A stretch of 64,000 bases of DNA from Halomonas sp. JB37 (lineage in GTDB: Bacteria; Pseudomonadota; Gammaproteobacteria; Pseudomonadales; Halomonadaceae). The notes below the pieces were generated by a model. The model did no database searches, was not told the DNA's origin, and was given only the letters and a program-made list of their open reading frames with translations. The first letter of the stretch is position 1, and every line of letters begins with the position of its first letter. Of the stretch, positions 18,672-27,678 are shown piece after piece. The stretch covers positions 1,612,001-1,676,000 of the forward strand of contig NZ_NRGW01000001.1 in NCBI RefSeq assembly GCF_002332255.1, read 5' to 3'. A program made the position numbers and the translations under genes.

Positions 18672-20189
18672 ATGGAAAATATGGGGTTCATTTCTCTCAT
18701 TCCTCCAATACTGTCCATTGTGCTAGCCGTCCTGTTTAGAAATGTCATCGTCTCCCTTTCTGTAGGCATCTTTGCGGGATTAATGATGCTTTCTGGTGGA
18801 AACCCGATTGCTGCCACAACAAGCACCATTCGTGATTACGTAACGCCTCAGCTTACCGATAGCTACAATGCTGCTGTTATTGTCCTGTTATTTTTCATCG
18901 GAGGATTCGTTTCACTAGTCGAGCATTCGGGGGGCGGCGCAGCTCTTGCTAGCCGGACTATTCACTATATTAATACCAAGGCAAAAACTCAGATCTCAGC
19001 GTGGATGGGGGGGTTAATAATATTCTTCTCAGATATGGGTACACCTTTAATTGTGGGCCCTGTTTTCGAAAAAATATTTGATAAAGTCAAAGTCTCACGA
19101 GAAAAACTGGCCTGGATTCTTGACTCTACTTCCTCCCCAGTCGCCATCTTGATTCCCTTTATTGGCTGGGGAGTTTACGTTATGGGGCTCATTCGGGAAG
19201 AGTTTAATCATCTCGGGATTAATACCTCCGAATTTACAGCATTCGTGCAAACGATACCCTTCCAGTTCTATGCAATTTTGACGGTACTGACCGTTCCGAC
19301 GGTTGCTCTCGCGCGTATTGATTTCGGTGCCATGAGACAGGCGGATCAGCGCGTTAGAGAGACAGGCCAACTATATTGGCCCGGTTCAACTCCCTTACGT
19401 AAAATTGATGCTCAGCTTAATAGTACGGGTGTAGAAAGCCACCCATCTCTTATCTGGCTTCCTCTCAGCGTACTGTTCGTGACTCTATTTAGCCTTTTGG
19501 TGTCAGCTGGATTTCCTTTCGAGTCGGTCCCTGGCAGTGACTTTAGAGTCGCGCTGAGCACGGCCTATTTGTTTGCCGCTGTCGTGCTTATGAGTTTGAT
19601 GATTTATTTCAAGGTAAAACGTCTTGGCGATATTTTTGATATCTATATTTCAGGTATGCAGAAAATGGTCAGTGTAGTACTAATTCTAGTGCTTGCATGG
19701 GCACTAGGATCGCTACTCAAAGAGATGGGAACCGCCAACTATATTGTTGATCTTATGAAAGGCAACGTACCGCCCTTTATTGTTCCGGCTGTTATCTTTC
19801 TCTCGGCCGCAGGCATGTCCTTCGCTACTGGAAGCTCTTGGGGAACCTTCGCTATTATGCTTCCCCTGGCGATTCCTATGGCAGCTGGTTTAGAAGCACC
19901 CATTATCGTAAGTATTGCTGCCGTCTTGTCAGGAGGCATCTTTGGCGATCACTGTTCGCCCATTTCGGACTCGACCATTTTGGCATCAACGGGCGCTGGT
20001 TGTGATCATATCGACCATGTCAGAACACAGCTTCCCTACGCATTAACTAATGGTGGTATTGCCCTGGTTTCATTTGTAATAGCAGGTCTCACTGAGAGCA
20101 GCTTGACCGTATTAATCAGCGTGTTTGCAATGATTGCTACCTTTTATACGTTATCTCGGGTTCAAAAAAATCTTGTGCTAAAGCATTAA
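18672..20189 (+). CDS. NhaC-family Na+/H+ antiporter or amino-acid transporter
   Basis: A 505-residue membrane protein with around 12 hydrophobic segments. Family motifs include FFSDMGTPLIVGPVFEKIFD, FATGSSWGTFAIMLPLAIPM and GDHCSPISDSTILASTGAGC. The NhaC family holds Na+/H+ antiporters and sodium-linked transporters of organic and amino acids. Next to an arginine-degradation operon it could import arginine or ornithine, but this is only a context inference. Its codons end in A or T more often than those of its neighbours, suggesting a separate origin. The terminator upstream makes it an independent transcription unit. Confidence 0.85.
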   Translation: MENMGFISLIPPILSIVLAVLFRNVIVSLSVGIFAGLMMLSGGNPIAATTSTIRDYVTPQLTDSYNAAVIVLLFFIGGFVSLVEHSGGGAALASRTIHYINTKAKTQISAWMGGLIIFFSDMGTPLIVGPVFEKIFDKVKVSREKLAWILDSTSSPVAILIPFIGWGVYVMGLIREEFNHLGINTSEFTAFVQTIPFQFYAILTVLTVPTVALARIDFGAMRQADQRVRETGQLYWPGSTPLRKIDAQLNSTGVESHPSLIWLPLSVLFVTLFSLLVSAGFPFESVPGSDFRVALSTAYLFAAVVLMSLMIYFKVKRLGDIFDIYISGMQKMVSVVLILVLAWALGSLLKEMGTANYIVDLMKGNVPPFIVPAVIFLSAAGMSFATGSSWGTFAIMLPLAIPMAAGLEAPIIVSIAAVLSGGIFGDHCSPISDSTILASTGAGCDHIDHVRTQLPYALTNGGIALVSFVIAGLTESSLTVLISVFAMIATFYTLSRVQKNLVLKH

Positions 20190-20285
20190 GCCAATAGGTC
20201 GTGCCGCTAATTGGCCAATACACGCTACTGCGCTGACAATAAGTCTTGGCTCAGGTGCGCTCTAAAGTGGATGGTGACTTCGAGG

Positions 20286-21209
20286 TTACTGCCTGACCTT
20301 GCCAATATTAAGCAGGGCAATTCCGGTACCAATCAATACAATGCCTAACAGCAAGCCTTCGGGGGCAGTTTCGCCTTGCAAAAAAATTGCGACCGGTACG
20401 CCTACTACGGCACCCACCGAACCCAGTAAACTGAGTAGCACCGGTCCGCCGCTTTTCTGAAGCAAAAAGAGCAGTAAGAACTGGCCTGCGAACACTACGG
20501 ATTGAAGCGCGATCAGTAGAAATGGAAGGCGTTGCTCGGTGGGTATGCTAAGCGAGAAGCCGGGCAGCAAATCGACACCGAATAGGATAACAACTGCGGC
20601 GATTAACATGCCGGGGGCCAGCGCATCGCCAGAGACACCCGCTGGCCAGCGCAGTGTCCTATAAAGATTGCCGATCGCCAACAGTACTGGCCCCGCTAGC
20701 GCCAGGAGAATCCAGAGATAATCGGCATCCGGCGTGGAAAGCTTGTGAGCCGCTAAGGTGACGGCGCCTGCAAGGGCTGACAGCACGCCCGCCGCCCGCA
20801 TTACCTGAAAGCGTTCCAGCTTTAAAATCAGTGCGCCAATGTAGGTGAGCAGTGGGGGCAGAGTAATGGTTAAGGCAACGAATCCTGCGCCGATATGCGG
20901 AATGGCGGAGAAAAAGATCAGGTTAGACCCCGCTACCCCCACAAACCCGGCCACGAAGTAATACTCAAGGGTGCGTCCCGTGATAGGTGGCAAGTTGCGG
21001 CGGAGTGCGGAGATTGTAATTAATATCAGCGCTGCGCCGATGATCGACCAAAATAAAAAAGCGAGTGCTGATAGCTGCCTTTCACCCGCCAGCTTGGCTA
21101 AATTGGTCGATAGGCCCAGCAAGGCACCGCCGGACAATAGGTATGCCAGTGGGGCTAGCCAAGCTTTTTTGGATTGAGTCTTGGGATCTGTAGGTGATGT
21201 CATTCGCAT
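20286..21209 (-). CDS. DMT/EamA-family exporter
   Basis: About 307 residues with ten hydrophobic segments in the two-times-five arrangement of EamA (drug/metabolite) transporters. Visible: LAYLLSGGALLGLSTNLAKLA, FVALTITLPPLLTYIGALILK and a C-terminal SLLGSVGAVVGVPVAIFL. The start is placed at ATG 21209 (alternative 21203). A longer reading to 21389 would overlap the divergent MarR gene and cover the operators, and its extra N-terminus is not membrane-transporter-like. Divergence from a marR gene with operators between them suggests substrate-responsive repression. The substrate is unknown. Confidence 0.85.
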   Translation of the reverse strand: MRMTSPTDPKTQSKKAWLAPLAYLLSGGALLGLSTNLAKLAGERQLSALAFLFWSIIGAALILITISALRRNLPPITGRTLEYYFVAGFVGVAGSNLIFFSAIPHIGAGFVALTITLPPLLTYIGALILKLERFQVMRAAGVLSALAGAVTLAAHKLSTPDADYLWILLALAGPVLLAIGNLYRTLRWPAGVSGDALAPGMLIAAVVILFGVDLLPGFSLSIPTEQRLPFLLIALQSVVFAGQFLLLFLLQKSGGPVLLSLLGSVGAVVGVPVAIFLQGETAPEGLLLGIVLIGTGIALLNIGKVRQ

Positions 21210-21221
21210 ATTCTCAACGTC

Positions 21222-21241
21222 ATATCTTGATATCAAGATAT
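21222..21241. promoter_or_regulatory. palindromic MarR-type operator 1
   Basis: ATATCTTGATATCAAGATAT is a perfect 20-bp palindrome in the 80-base region between the divergent exporter and marR genes. Its core TCTTGA-N2-TCAAGA recurs 27 bases away. Two same-core palindromes beside a marR gene are typical autoregulatory operators. Confidence 0.8.
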
Positions 21242-21251
21242 TTGTGAAGAG

Positions 21252-21265
21252 TCTTGACGTCAAGA
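21252..21265. promoter_or_regulatory. palindromic MarR-type operator 2
   Basis: TCTTGACGTCAAGA is a perfect 14-bp palindrome sharing both half-sites (TCTTGA and TCAAGA) with operator 1; the centres are 27 bases apart. It lies 22 bases before the marR start, well placed for autorepression. Confidence 0.8.
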
Positions 21266-21287
21266 TAAAAAAGCGCAAAATGCAGAC

Positions 21288-21776
21288 ATGGATCATGTAG
21301 ACAGCATTCTCAAACAGTGGCAGAAAGAGCGCCCCGATCTCGACGTGGTGCCAATGGGTACGCTTGGGCGGATTAAGCGGCTGAATCACTACTTAATGCG
21401 TGCCATGGAAAAGACATGGTCGAGATACGATCTGAATGGTGCCAGTTTCGATGTAATGGCAACGCTTCGCCGTGCGGGCGCGCCCTACGCGCTATCCCCC
21501 GGGGATTTGATGGCGTCCACGATGGTGACATCGGGCACCATGACGCACCGTATTAACGTGTTGGAAAAAGCTGGATTAATAAAACGGGTCAAAAACCCCG
21601 ACGACGGTCGAGGGTTTTTGATCTCGCTTTCCCGGCAAGGGCTCGAAGTGATCGATGAGGCCGTGACTGCCCACGTAGAGACGCAGGCACAGCTAGCCGC
21701 TGCCTTAACCGATGAGCAGATCGCTCAACTTGATCGCTTATTGAAGCAGTTCTTAGTGGGTTTTGAGCAGCAGTAA
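21288..21776 (+). CDS. MarR-family transcriptional regulator
   Basis: A 162-residue winged-helix regulator. The DNA-binding region spans about residues 50-115: FDVMATLRRAGAPYALSPGD, TSGTMTHRINVLEKAGLIKR and the wing NPDDGRGFLISLSRQG. MarR proteins bind palindromic operators as dimers and release on binding small molecules. Two matching palindromes lie in its own promoter region, shared with the divergent exporter gene, so it probably represses both. The ribosome binding site is weak. Confidence 0.92.
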   Translation: MDHVDSILKQWQKERPDLDVVPMGTLGRIKRLNHYLMRAMEKTWSRYDLNGASFDVMATLRRAGAPYALSPGDLMASTMVTSGTMTHRINVLEKAGLIKRVKNPDDGRGFLISLSRQGLEVIDEAVTAHVETQAQLAAALTDEQIAQLDRLLKQFLVGFEQQ

Positions 21777-21908
21777 TAGCCAACATATTCGTATGCTAAT
21801 CGTTATTTAATGTGAGCGTTAAAGTAACAACTTCTATCACGCTCCATTGCTTTTAAGTGCCTAAAGATGGCGTCGCTTTACCTCGACGATGGCGGCTAAG
21901 CTGACCTC

Positions 21909-21932
21909 GTGTAGACTCTTCACTGTCTACAC
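21909..21932. promoter_or_regulatory. inverted repeat upstream of bluB
   Basis: GTGTAGAC and GTCTACAC are perfect 8-base inverted repeats separated by 8 bases, about 30 bases before the bluB start. It could be an operator or an mRNA hairpin. No cobalamin riboswitch is visible in the 186-base gap. Confidence 0.4.
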
Positions 21933-21962
21933 AATCGATCAGCATAAGGCCCGACCAGCGCC

Positions 21963-22667
21963 ATGACCCATTCGAACCACCATTTTTCCGATGCTGAGCA
22001 GCGTGGGCTGTACCGCGCTATATATGAGCGGCGCGACGTACGCTCGCAGTTCCTTCCTGATCCTATCCCACCGGAAATACTCGCGCGGCTTCTTAAGGCC
22101 GCCCACCATGCGCCTTCGGTGGGGTTTATGCAGCCTTGGGATTTCATCGTGATTGAAAGCCGAGACGTTAGAGAATCGGTACTGGCGATGTTTGAGCAGG
22201 AGAATCAGAAGGCTGCCGAGCAGTTTGAGGGGGAGCGCAATGAACGTTACCGCGGTCTTAAGCTACAGGGCATTATGGAGAGTCCGCTTAATCTTTGTAT
22301 TACCTGCGACCGCAGTCGGGGCGGCCCTAATGTGTTAGGACGCAATAGCATTCTAGAAACCGACTTATTTAGCACCTGCTTAGCCGTGCAAAACCTTTGG
22401 TTGGCGGCGCGGGCCGAAGGGGTTGGCGTCGGTTGGGTGAGTATCCTCGATCAAACGCAGCTGAGTGCTGCCCTTAACCTGCCAGATCATGTGTATCCCG
22501 TGGCGTACCTTTGCCTTGGCTATGTGAGCGAGTTTTTAGATCAGCCGGAGCTTGAAGCGAAAGGGTGGCGCTCGCGACTGCCGCTGAAGGAGTTAGTGCA
22601 CAGCGATAGCTGGGGTCAGCCGCTGACGGATAGCCAACTTGACGTAGCGCTGAGTGAACCGCGATAG
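21963..22667 (+). CDS. bluB: 5,6-dimethylbenzimidazole synthase BluB
   Basis: A 234-residue nitroreductase-fold flavoenzyme that cannibalises reduced FMN with oxygen to make 5,6-dimethylbenzimidazole, the lower ligand of cobalamin. Family marks are RRDVRSQFLPDPIPPEIL, AAHHAPSVGFMQPWDFIVI and ARAEGVGVGWVSILDQ. The start is the ATG at 21963. No other cobalamin genes lie beside it, so the rest of the pathway must be elsewhere. A close alternative is a generic nitroreductase, but the N-terminal motif is specific for BluB. Confidence 0.92.
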   Translation: MTHSNHHFSDAEQRGLYRAIYERRDVRSQFLPDPIPPEILARLLKAAHHAPSVGFMQPWDFIVIESRDVRESVLAMFEQENQKAAEQFEGERNERYRGLKLQGIMESPLNLCITCDRSRGGPNVLGRNSILETDLFSTCLAVQNLWLAARAEGVGVGWVSILDQTQLSAALNLPDHVYPVAYLCLGYVSEFLDQPELEAKGWRSRLPLKELVHSDSWGQPLTDSQLDVALSEPR

Positions 22668-22779
22668 CGCTGGTGATCGCTGCTTGGCTCTCTCTGTACT
22701 CTGGCCTTGGCTTCCTATAGCGGGGTGTCTCATTAGCCGCTATTGTATTCGTTCTTGCTTAATAAGGTAGAGGCAGCTA

Positions 22780-23253
22780 ATGCACGATATTACTCTTCAG
22801 CGTCTCAGCGCCGACGACCCCAATATTCCGATCGTGGCAAGGTGGACCTTTGGCGCCTGGGGGCATTTGCACCCAGGGCTTACGTTGGAAGAGGCTATCG
22901 AGCTGACAAAAGCTGAATGCGGTAGCGCAGCGGTACCTTCTATTTTCGTCGCGATGAATGGGGAGTTGCCTGTCGGCACGGCCAGTCTGGTTGCCGATGA
23001 TATGAGCATTCGCAGTGAACTGACTCCGTGGCTAGCCTCCGTATTTGTGGTACCCGAATGGCGGGGTAAGGGGATTGCTTCTGCCTTAGTGCAACGCGTA
23101 GAAGCCGAGGTGCTTGAGAGCGGTATGGAGCACTTTTATCTGTATACCCCTGATCAGCAGGCGCTTTATCGGCGTTTGGCTTGGCAAGAGGAAGAAACGC
23201 TTGAGTATCGAGGTGAAACCGTCACGCTGATGTCACGGCAGCTTGCGCAGTGA
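22780..23253 (+). CDS. GNAT-family N-acetyltransferase
   Basis: A 157-residue acetyl-CoA-dependent acetyltransferase. Motif A of the fold is VFVVPEWRGKGIASALVQRVE, which binds the acetyl-CoA pyrophosphate; the upstream strand LPVGTASLVADDM and downstream FYLYTPDQQALYRRLAW complete the domain. The acceptor is unknown. It lies 40 bases before an amidase gene on the same strand and may be co-transcribed with it. Confidence 0.88.
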   Translation: MHDITLQRLSADDPNIPIVARWTFGAWGHLHPGLTLEEAIELTKAECGSAAVPSIFVAMNGELPVGTASLVADDMSIRSELTPWLASVFVVPEWRGKGIASALVQRVEAEVLESGMEHFYLYTPDQQALYRRLAWQEEETLEYRGETVTLMSRQLAQ

Positions 23254-23292
23254 CATCGCGACAGTTTTATAACAACAGCAATAGGTGATGCT

Positions 23293-24702
23293 ATGCCTGA
23301 ATTACATCAACTGACGGCGACGCAACTTTTGGACGGCTACCGAGCCCGTTCCTTCTCCCCAAGCGACGTGGCGGGTGCACTGGTTGAACATATCGCCACG
23401 TGGGAGCCGCACATTAATGCGCTCTATGCGTATCAACCTGATGCATTCATTCGCGCCGCCAAGGCCTCTACTCAGCGCTGGGCCAAAGGCCAGCCAAGTG
23501 GGTACTTGGATGGTGTGCCGGTCACCTTAAAAGAATTAATTGCAACGCAAGGCATGCCCGTGCCCGGAGGCACAGGGCTTGGTGAGCAGGCGATAGCTAC
23601 CGAGGATGCGCCACCAGCGACTCGATTAGACGAAGACAATGCTCTGCTGCTGGCAAAAACGACATGTCCTGATTTTGGCATGCTCTCATCAGGTCTTTCT
23701 TCATTTCATGGTTTAACCCGCAACCCATGGGATTTAGCCTGCAATACCGGCGGTTCTAGCTCAGGTGCCGGGGCAGCCGCTGCCGCCGGGTTTGGCCCGC
23801 TACATGTGGGGACGGATATCGGTGGCTCCATACGCCTGCCTGCAGCCTGGTGTGGCGTAGTGGGGTTTAAGCCCACGTTAGGCCGGGTGCCCATCGATCC
23901 GTATTATGTGGGCCGCTGTGCAGGGCCAATGACGCGCAGCGTAAAGGACGCCGCGTTAATGATGACTGCGCTTGCTCGCACAGACCGCCGCGATGCAATG
24001 CGCTTGCCCCCAGAAAAGATCCATTGGGCCGACTTAGCGTTGGACCTTCATGGCCTGCGCGTGGGAGTCATGATGGAGGCTGGCTGTGGGCTGCCGTTGG
24101 ATGAAGAAATACGCAACTGCGTAGAGCAGGCTGCGAAGCAATTAGAAGCCGCTGGCGCAACGCTGGTTCCCCTCGCGCCAGTGCTGACACGTGAAATGCT
24201 GGATGGACTGGATCACTTTTGGCAGGGTCGGCAGTGGGGCGAGTTGATGAAGCTCGCGCCTAAAGAACGTGAGAAGGTGCTGCCCTCGATTCTCGCCTGG
24301 GCAGAAGGCGGTGCTCGCTTAACGGGTGTCGATGCGGTGCAAGGCTTTCAGCAAACCATGGCGATGCGCCGTGCGACAGAAGCAGTGTTTGATAAGGTAG
24401 ATGCGGTGATTTCACCCACGACGCCCAATATCGCATTTCCAGCAGAGTGGTCATCGCCTACGAATGATCCGTCCCAGCCGTTTGAGCACATTATTTACAC
24501 CGTGCCATGGAATATGGGCGAGCAGCCGGCGATCTCACTTAATGCCGGGTTTAGCCAGGCAACGACTTCCTTCAATATGCCCATTGGCGTGCAGCTAATG
24601 GGGCCTCGTTTTGCTGATCATTTTGTTTTAAAGCTAGCGAAACAGTTAGAAGACCGATTAGCGTTACCCAAGCGGTGGCCAACACTGCCCACAGTGATTT
24701 GA
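23293..24702 (+). CDS. amidase (amidase-signature family)
   Basis: A 469-residue hydrolase. The Ser-cisSer-Lys triad is visible as Lys80 in GVPVTLKEL, the serines of NTGGSSSGAG (about 155-157) and Ser179 in DIGGSIRLPA. It would hydrolyse an amide to a carboxylate and ammonia in the cytoplasm. The substrate is unknown; the glutamine-amidotransferase GatA is unlikely because no gatB or gatC is nearby. It sits directly before a small membrane protein and a sodium:solute symporter, so uptake of an amide followed by hydrolysis is a reasonable inference. Confidence 0.9.
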   Translation: MPELHQLTATQLLDGYRARSFSPSDVAGALVEHIATWEPHINALYAYQPDAFIRAAKASTQRWAKGQPSGYLDGVPVTLKELIATQGMPVPGGTGLGEQAIATEDAPPATRLDEDNALLLAKTTCPDFGMLSSGLSSFHGLTRNPWDLACNTGGSSSGAGAAAAAGFGPLHVGTDIGGSIRLPAAWCGVVGFKPTLGRVPIDPYYVGRCAGPMTRSVKDAALMMTALARTDRRDAMRLPPEKIHWADLALDLHGLRVGVMMEAGCGLPLDEEIRNCVEQAAKQLEAAGATLVPLAPVLTREMLDGLDHFWQGRQWGELMKLAPKEREKVLPSILAWAEGGARLTGVDAVQGFQQTMAMRRATEAVFDKVDAVISPTTPNIAFPAEWSSPTNDPSQPFEHIIYTVPWNMGEQPAISLNAGFSQATTSFNMPIGVQLMGPRFADHFVLKLAKQLEDRLALPKRWPTLPTVI

Positions 24703-24732
24703 TGTCATTCAATAATGAATAAGGGGATATCG

Positions 24733-24960
24733 ATGAAACGCTTGATTGTGCTGCCTACCTCCAGGGCGGGCTGGGGGCTGTTAGTCGCTTTTGTGGCGCT
24801 GGTGCTAGCGGGCACATGGCCAGTGATTGGCTGGGTGAACCGCGCAACGCTGGTGATGGGGTTGCCGCTCATGGTGGTGTGGAGCTACCTGATTATTTTT
24901 GCCTGCGTGGCCGTCATGCTGGTTGGCAATCATATTGTAGAGAGAGACGATCATGAATAG
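24733..24960 (+). CDS. small membrane subunit paired with SSS transporter (DUF3311-like)
   Basis: A 75-residue protein with two predicted membrane helices (WGLLVAFVALVLAGTWPVIGW and MVVWSYLIIFACVAVMLVG). The ATG at 24733 is chosen because AAGGGG stands 7 bases upstream; an ATG at 24715 lacks this. It overlaps the following symporter by 8 bases. A small two-helix protein before a sodium:solute symporter is a known arrangement (DUF3311 and related families, also seen with PanF-like transporters). It is probably an accessory subunit. Confidence 0.8.
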   Translation: MKRLIVLPTSRAGWGLLVAFVALVLAGTWPVIGWVNRATLVMGLPLMVVWSYLIIFACVAVMLVGNHIVERDDHE

Positions 24961-26455
24961 CGTTTGGCCTCTGCTGATTACCTTAACGTATGTGGCTATC
25001 GCGATGATCATTGGCCTGCGTGCTCGCAATGGGTGTGCCAAAAATGCCGATATGAACAGCCTAGAAGAGTGGGGCGTGGCAGGACGCAGCATGGGGCCGG
25101 TCACGTTATATCTGCTGATTGCCGCCGGGAGTGTCAGTGCTTACACCTTCATGGGTGCCCCAGGATGGGCCTATTCCAAAGGAGTGGCGGTGTTTTACGT
25201 AGCGATCTACCTCGCTTATTTGGCGCTGATAGCCTGGTATTTCGGGCCCAAGGTGTGGCAGTTCGGTGAGCAGTTTGGCCACGTAACCCAGGCAAGCGCG
25301 ATTGCTGACCGTTATCAAAGCCCAGCGCTGGGCGCTTTAGCGGCGTTAGTGATGGCGATTGGCTCTGTCGCTTATGCGGTACTGCAAACGATCGGTTCGG
25401 CGTACATTTTGTTCGTAATGAGCGGAGGGATGATCCCCATTTGGCTGGGTGTGCTGTCAGTGCTGGCCTGTATTGCGGTCTACCTTTACGCCAGCGGACA
25501 GCGGGCGATTGGCCGTACCAATGCGTTTCAGGGCGTGCTCATGCTGATCGTTGCCTGGGCGGTTGGTTTGTGGGCGGTTCATAGCGCTACCGGAGGGCTG
25601 AGCTTTGCGGGCGTATTCGAGCGCATTCAAACTGAACACGGTGAGTTTTTAACGCTGCCGGGGGCGGGCGGCGATATGAGCTTTAGTTTTTGGACGACCT
25701 CAATCATCGTTTCAATGTTCTCGTTTATGCCGCCGGTATGGACCCAGTGGATGAGTGCTTCATCAGCGCGCACTATCCGCCGTAGCGCGACCTGGCTGCC
25801 GACCTATTACGTGGTGATATTGCCCATGGTAGTGGTGGGATTTATCGGTATTTTCTCGCTGCCGGAGTTGGCCCGCGCTGATACGGTTGCCCTGGAATAC
25901 GCGATGCAGCACTTGCCCGTCGTGTTAGTCGGATTATTGGGGGCAGGCACCTTGGCGGCATCGATGTCTTCAAGCGAGCCGTTTATTCACTCGGTGTCGC
26001 TGTCACTTAGTAAAGATGTGCTTCAACCGGTGTTAAAACTCTCTGAAGGGGCGACTGGCAAGCTCGCACGGCTATTAATTCTACCCATCATGTTTCTGGT
26101 GGTTGCCCCATTGGCTATTGCTGAGCCGGGTAGTTTGGTGATGATTCTGTTAGTGGGGCTAGGGTTTGCCTCCCAGGTATTACCGGCGTTCATTGGTATG
26201 TTTTTCTGGCCGCGGGCTTCTCGTCTGGGTGTGATGGCTGGCATTGTGGCGGGATTCTTAGTCACCGTTGCGTTTACAACGCTATGGGCGCATCCGCTGG
26301 GCATTCATGCAGGCTTCTGGGGGTTAATTATCAACCTGCCAGTCTTTGTGGCTGTGTCTTTAATCACCCCAGCGACCAATGCCGAGATAGTTGAGCGCTT
26401 CTTTCGTATTGCTGCGCCGCGTGGTTTTACTAGGCTTGGGGGCGCGAAAAAATAG
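24953..26455 (+). CDS. sodium:solute symporter family transporter
   Basis: A 500-residue integral membrane protein with about 13 helices of the SSS (LeuT-fold) family. Seen: EEWGVAGRSMGPVTLYLLIAAG near the N-terminus, IADRYQSPALGALAALVMAI and AGTLAASMSSSEPFIHSVSLSL in the sodium-site region. It imports a solute with Na+. Its start overlaps the small membrane gene, and the amidase precedes both. The substrate may be the amidase substrate; this is inferred only from gene order. Confidence 0.9.
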   Translation: MNSVWPLLITLTYVAIAMIIGLRARNGCAKNADMNSLEEWGVAGRSMGPVTLYLLIAAGSVSAYTFMGAPGWAYSKGVAVFYVAIYLAYLALIAWYFGPKVWQFGEQFGHVTQASAIADRYQSPALGALAALVMAIGSVAYAVLQTIGSAYILFVMSGGMIPIWLGVLSVLACIAVYLYASGQRAIGRTNAFQGVLMLIVAWAVGLWAVHSATGGLSFAGVFERIQTEHGEFLTLPGAGGDMSFSFWTTSIIVSMFSFMPPVWTQWMSASSARTIRRSATWLPTYYVVILPMVVVGFIGIFSLPELARADTVALEYAMQHLPVVLVGLLGAGTLAASMSSSEPFIHSVSLSLSKDVLQPVLKLSEGATGKLARLLILPIMFLVVAPLAIAEPGSLVMILLVGLGFASQVLPAFIGMFFWPRASRLGVMAGIVAGFLVTVAFTTLWAHPLGIHAGFWGLIINLPVFVAVSLITPATNAEIVERFFRIAAPRGFTRLGGAKK

Positions 26456-26550
26456 CCACGGGCAATGGCATTTACCATGATGAATGCATCCGTCAAATGA
26501 TGGCGCCAAAGTCTCACCGGTTTGGCTATAACCCTTCATACTACCAACAA

Positions 26551-26578
26551 AAAGCCGGTTCACTCGTGAACCGGCTTT
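26551..26578 (-). terminator. terminator for the nfeD-SPFH operon
   Basis: A 13-bp inverted repeat (26551-26563 with 26566-26578) lies 46 bases beyond the SPFH stop. Read on the minus strand it runs into a T-rich stretch (CTTTTTGTTGG). It may also stop the convergent symporter transcript. Confidence 0.75.
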
Positions 26579-26623
26579 GCAGTATTTCTAAAGGATTTTT
26601 TTAATCATCTAGTGATGCAAAAA

Positions 26624-27676
26624 TCAATTAACGCCTGCCGCGCCGCCGACTATGCCGCTACGAAAGTCGTTGTTACTGCCAGTGCGGTTTTTAAGATGAT
26701 TAGATACGGTGTCTTCAGGTGAGCCTGCCATTTCGCGGAACATACCCATCGAGCCCAGCAGCGCCGACGATTCATAGGGTACGAATACTCGCTCGCCGTT
26801 TTTTGCCATGTTGGGTAATACTTTGATGTAACTCTGGCCGAGTAGATAGCCTACTACGGTCCGCTTGTTTTCTTCACTGTCGCCAATGGCGCTAAGCACC
26901 AGCTTGATCGACTCCTGCTCGCCCTGGGCGCGCAAAATTGCCGACTCTTTATCACCCTGAGCGTTGAGGATGGAGGACTCTCGCTGCCCCTGAGCCATGG
27001 CAATCGCCGCTGATTTTTCACCCTCAGCTTCGGTGACGGTAGCACGGCGTTTACGTTCAGCGGCCATTTGTAGGCGCATGGCGGTTTCGACTTCATCCGG
27101 CATGGCGATATCCTGCACTTCAACGCGAGATATTTTTATGCCCCACTTAGAAGCGGGTTCTTCCATTGCCGCTTGAATCTCATTATTCACTTCCGCGCGG
27201 GATTCGAACAGTTTATCCAACTCCATCTTGCCGACGACTGAACGCAGCGTTGTCTTGGCCAGTACCTCAACCGCCTGGCTCATGTTGACGACCTCGTAGA
27301 CGGCCCGTTTAGGGTCGATAATCTGGTAGTAGAGCGCGCCATTAATACGCACCGTCACGTTATCTGTCGTCACCACCGGCTGGCCGGGGAAGTCCATTAC
27401 CGTTTCGCGGCGGTCGATCCGGATTTCGTCTGTGGTGATCGCGGTGTATTCCTCACCGAGTTTGCGATAGCGCAGCATAGTGATGGCGCGGGGTTGTTCG
27501 ATAAACGGGATAATAATGTTAATACCACTTTCCAATACGCGATTGAACGACCCAAGTCGTTCCACCACCATTACTTCAGATTGGCGGATAATGATTAAGC
27601 CTTTAGAAATAATCACGACCGCGATCGCAACAACAATTAGGCTTATTAATAAACCTGGGCTAATAGGTAAATCCAT
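26624..27676 (-). CDS. SPFH/Band 7 (stomatin-like) membrane protein
   Basis: A 350-residue protein with one N-terminal membrane helix (about residues 8-30, GLLISLIVVAIAVVIISKGL) and then the SPFH domain (EVMVVERLGSFNRVLESGIN, FIEQPRAITMLRY). A long helical region rich in Ala, Glu and Gln follows (about 200-270), with repeated GE/DKESAILRAQG-like segments typical of stomatins. Such proteins form large oligomeric rings and microdomains with membrane proteases. It is encoded 2 bases after nfeD, the classic pairing. It resembles QmcA/YbbK and paraslipin types. Confidence 0.92.
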   Translation of the reverse strand: MDLPISPGLLISLIVVAIAVVIISKGLIIIRQSEVMVVERLGSFNRVLESGINIIIPFIEQPRAITMLRYRKLGEEYTAITTDEIRIDRRETVMDFPGQPVVTTDNVTVRINGALYYQIIDPKRAVYEVVNMSQAVEVLAKTTLRSVVGKMELDKLFESRAEVNNEIQAAMEEPASKWGIKISRVEVQDIAMPDEVETAMRLQMAAERKRRATVTEAEGEKSAAIAMAQGQRESSILNAQGDKESAILRAQGEQESIKLVLSAIGDSEENKRTVVGYLLGQSYIKVLPNMAKNGERVFVPYESSALLGSMGMFREMAGSPEDTVSNHLKNRTGSNNDFRSGIVGGAAGVN

Positions 27677-27678
27677 TG

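Noticed and set aside
21777-21962. Possible cobalamin riboswitch upstream of bluB
   Set aside because: No B12-box-like sequence was found; only a short inverted repeat is present.
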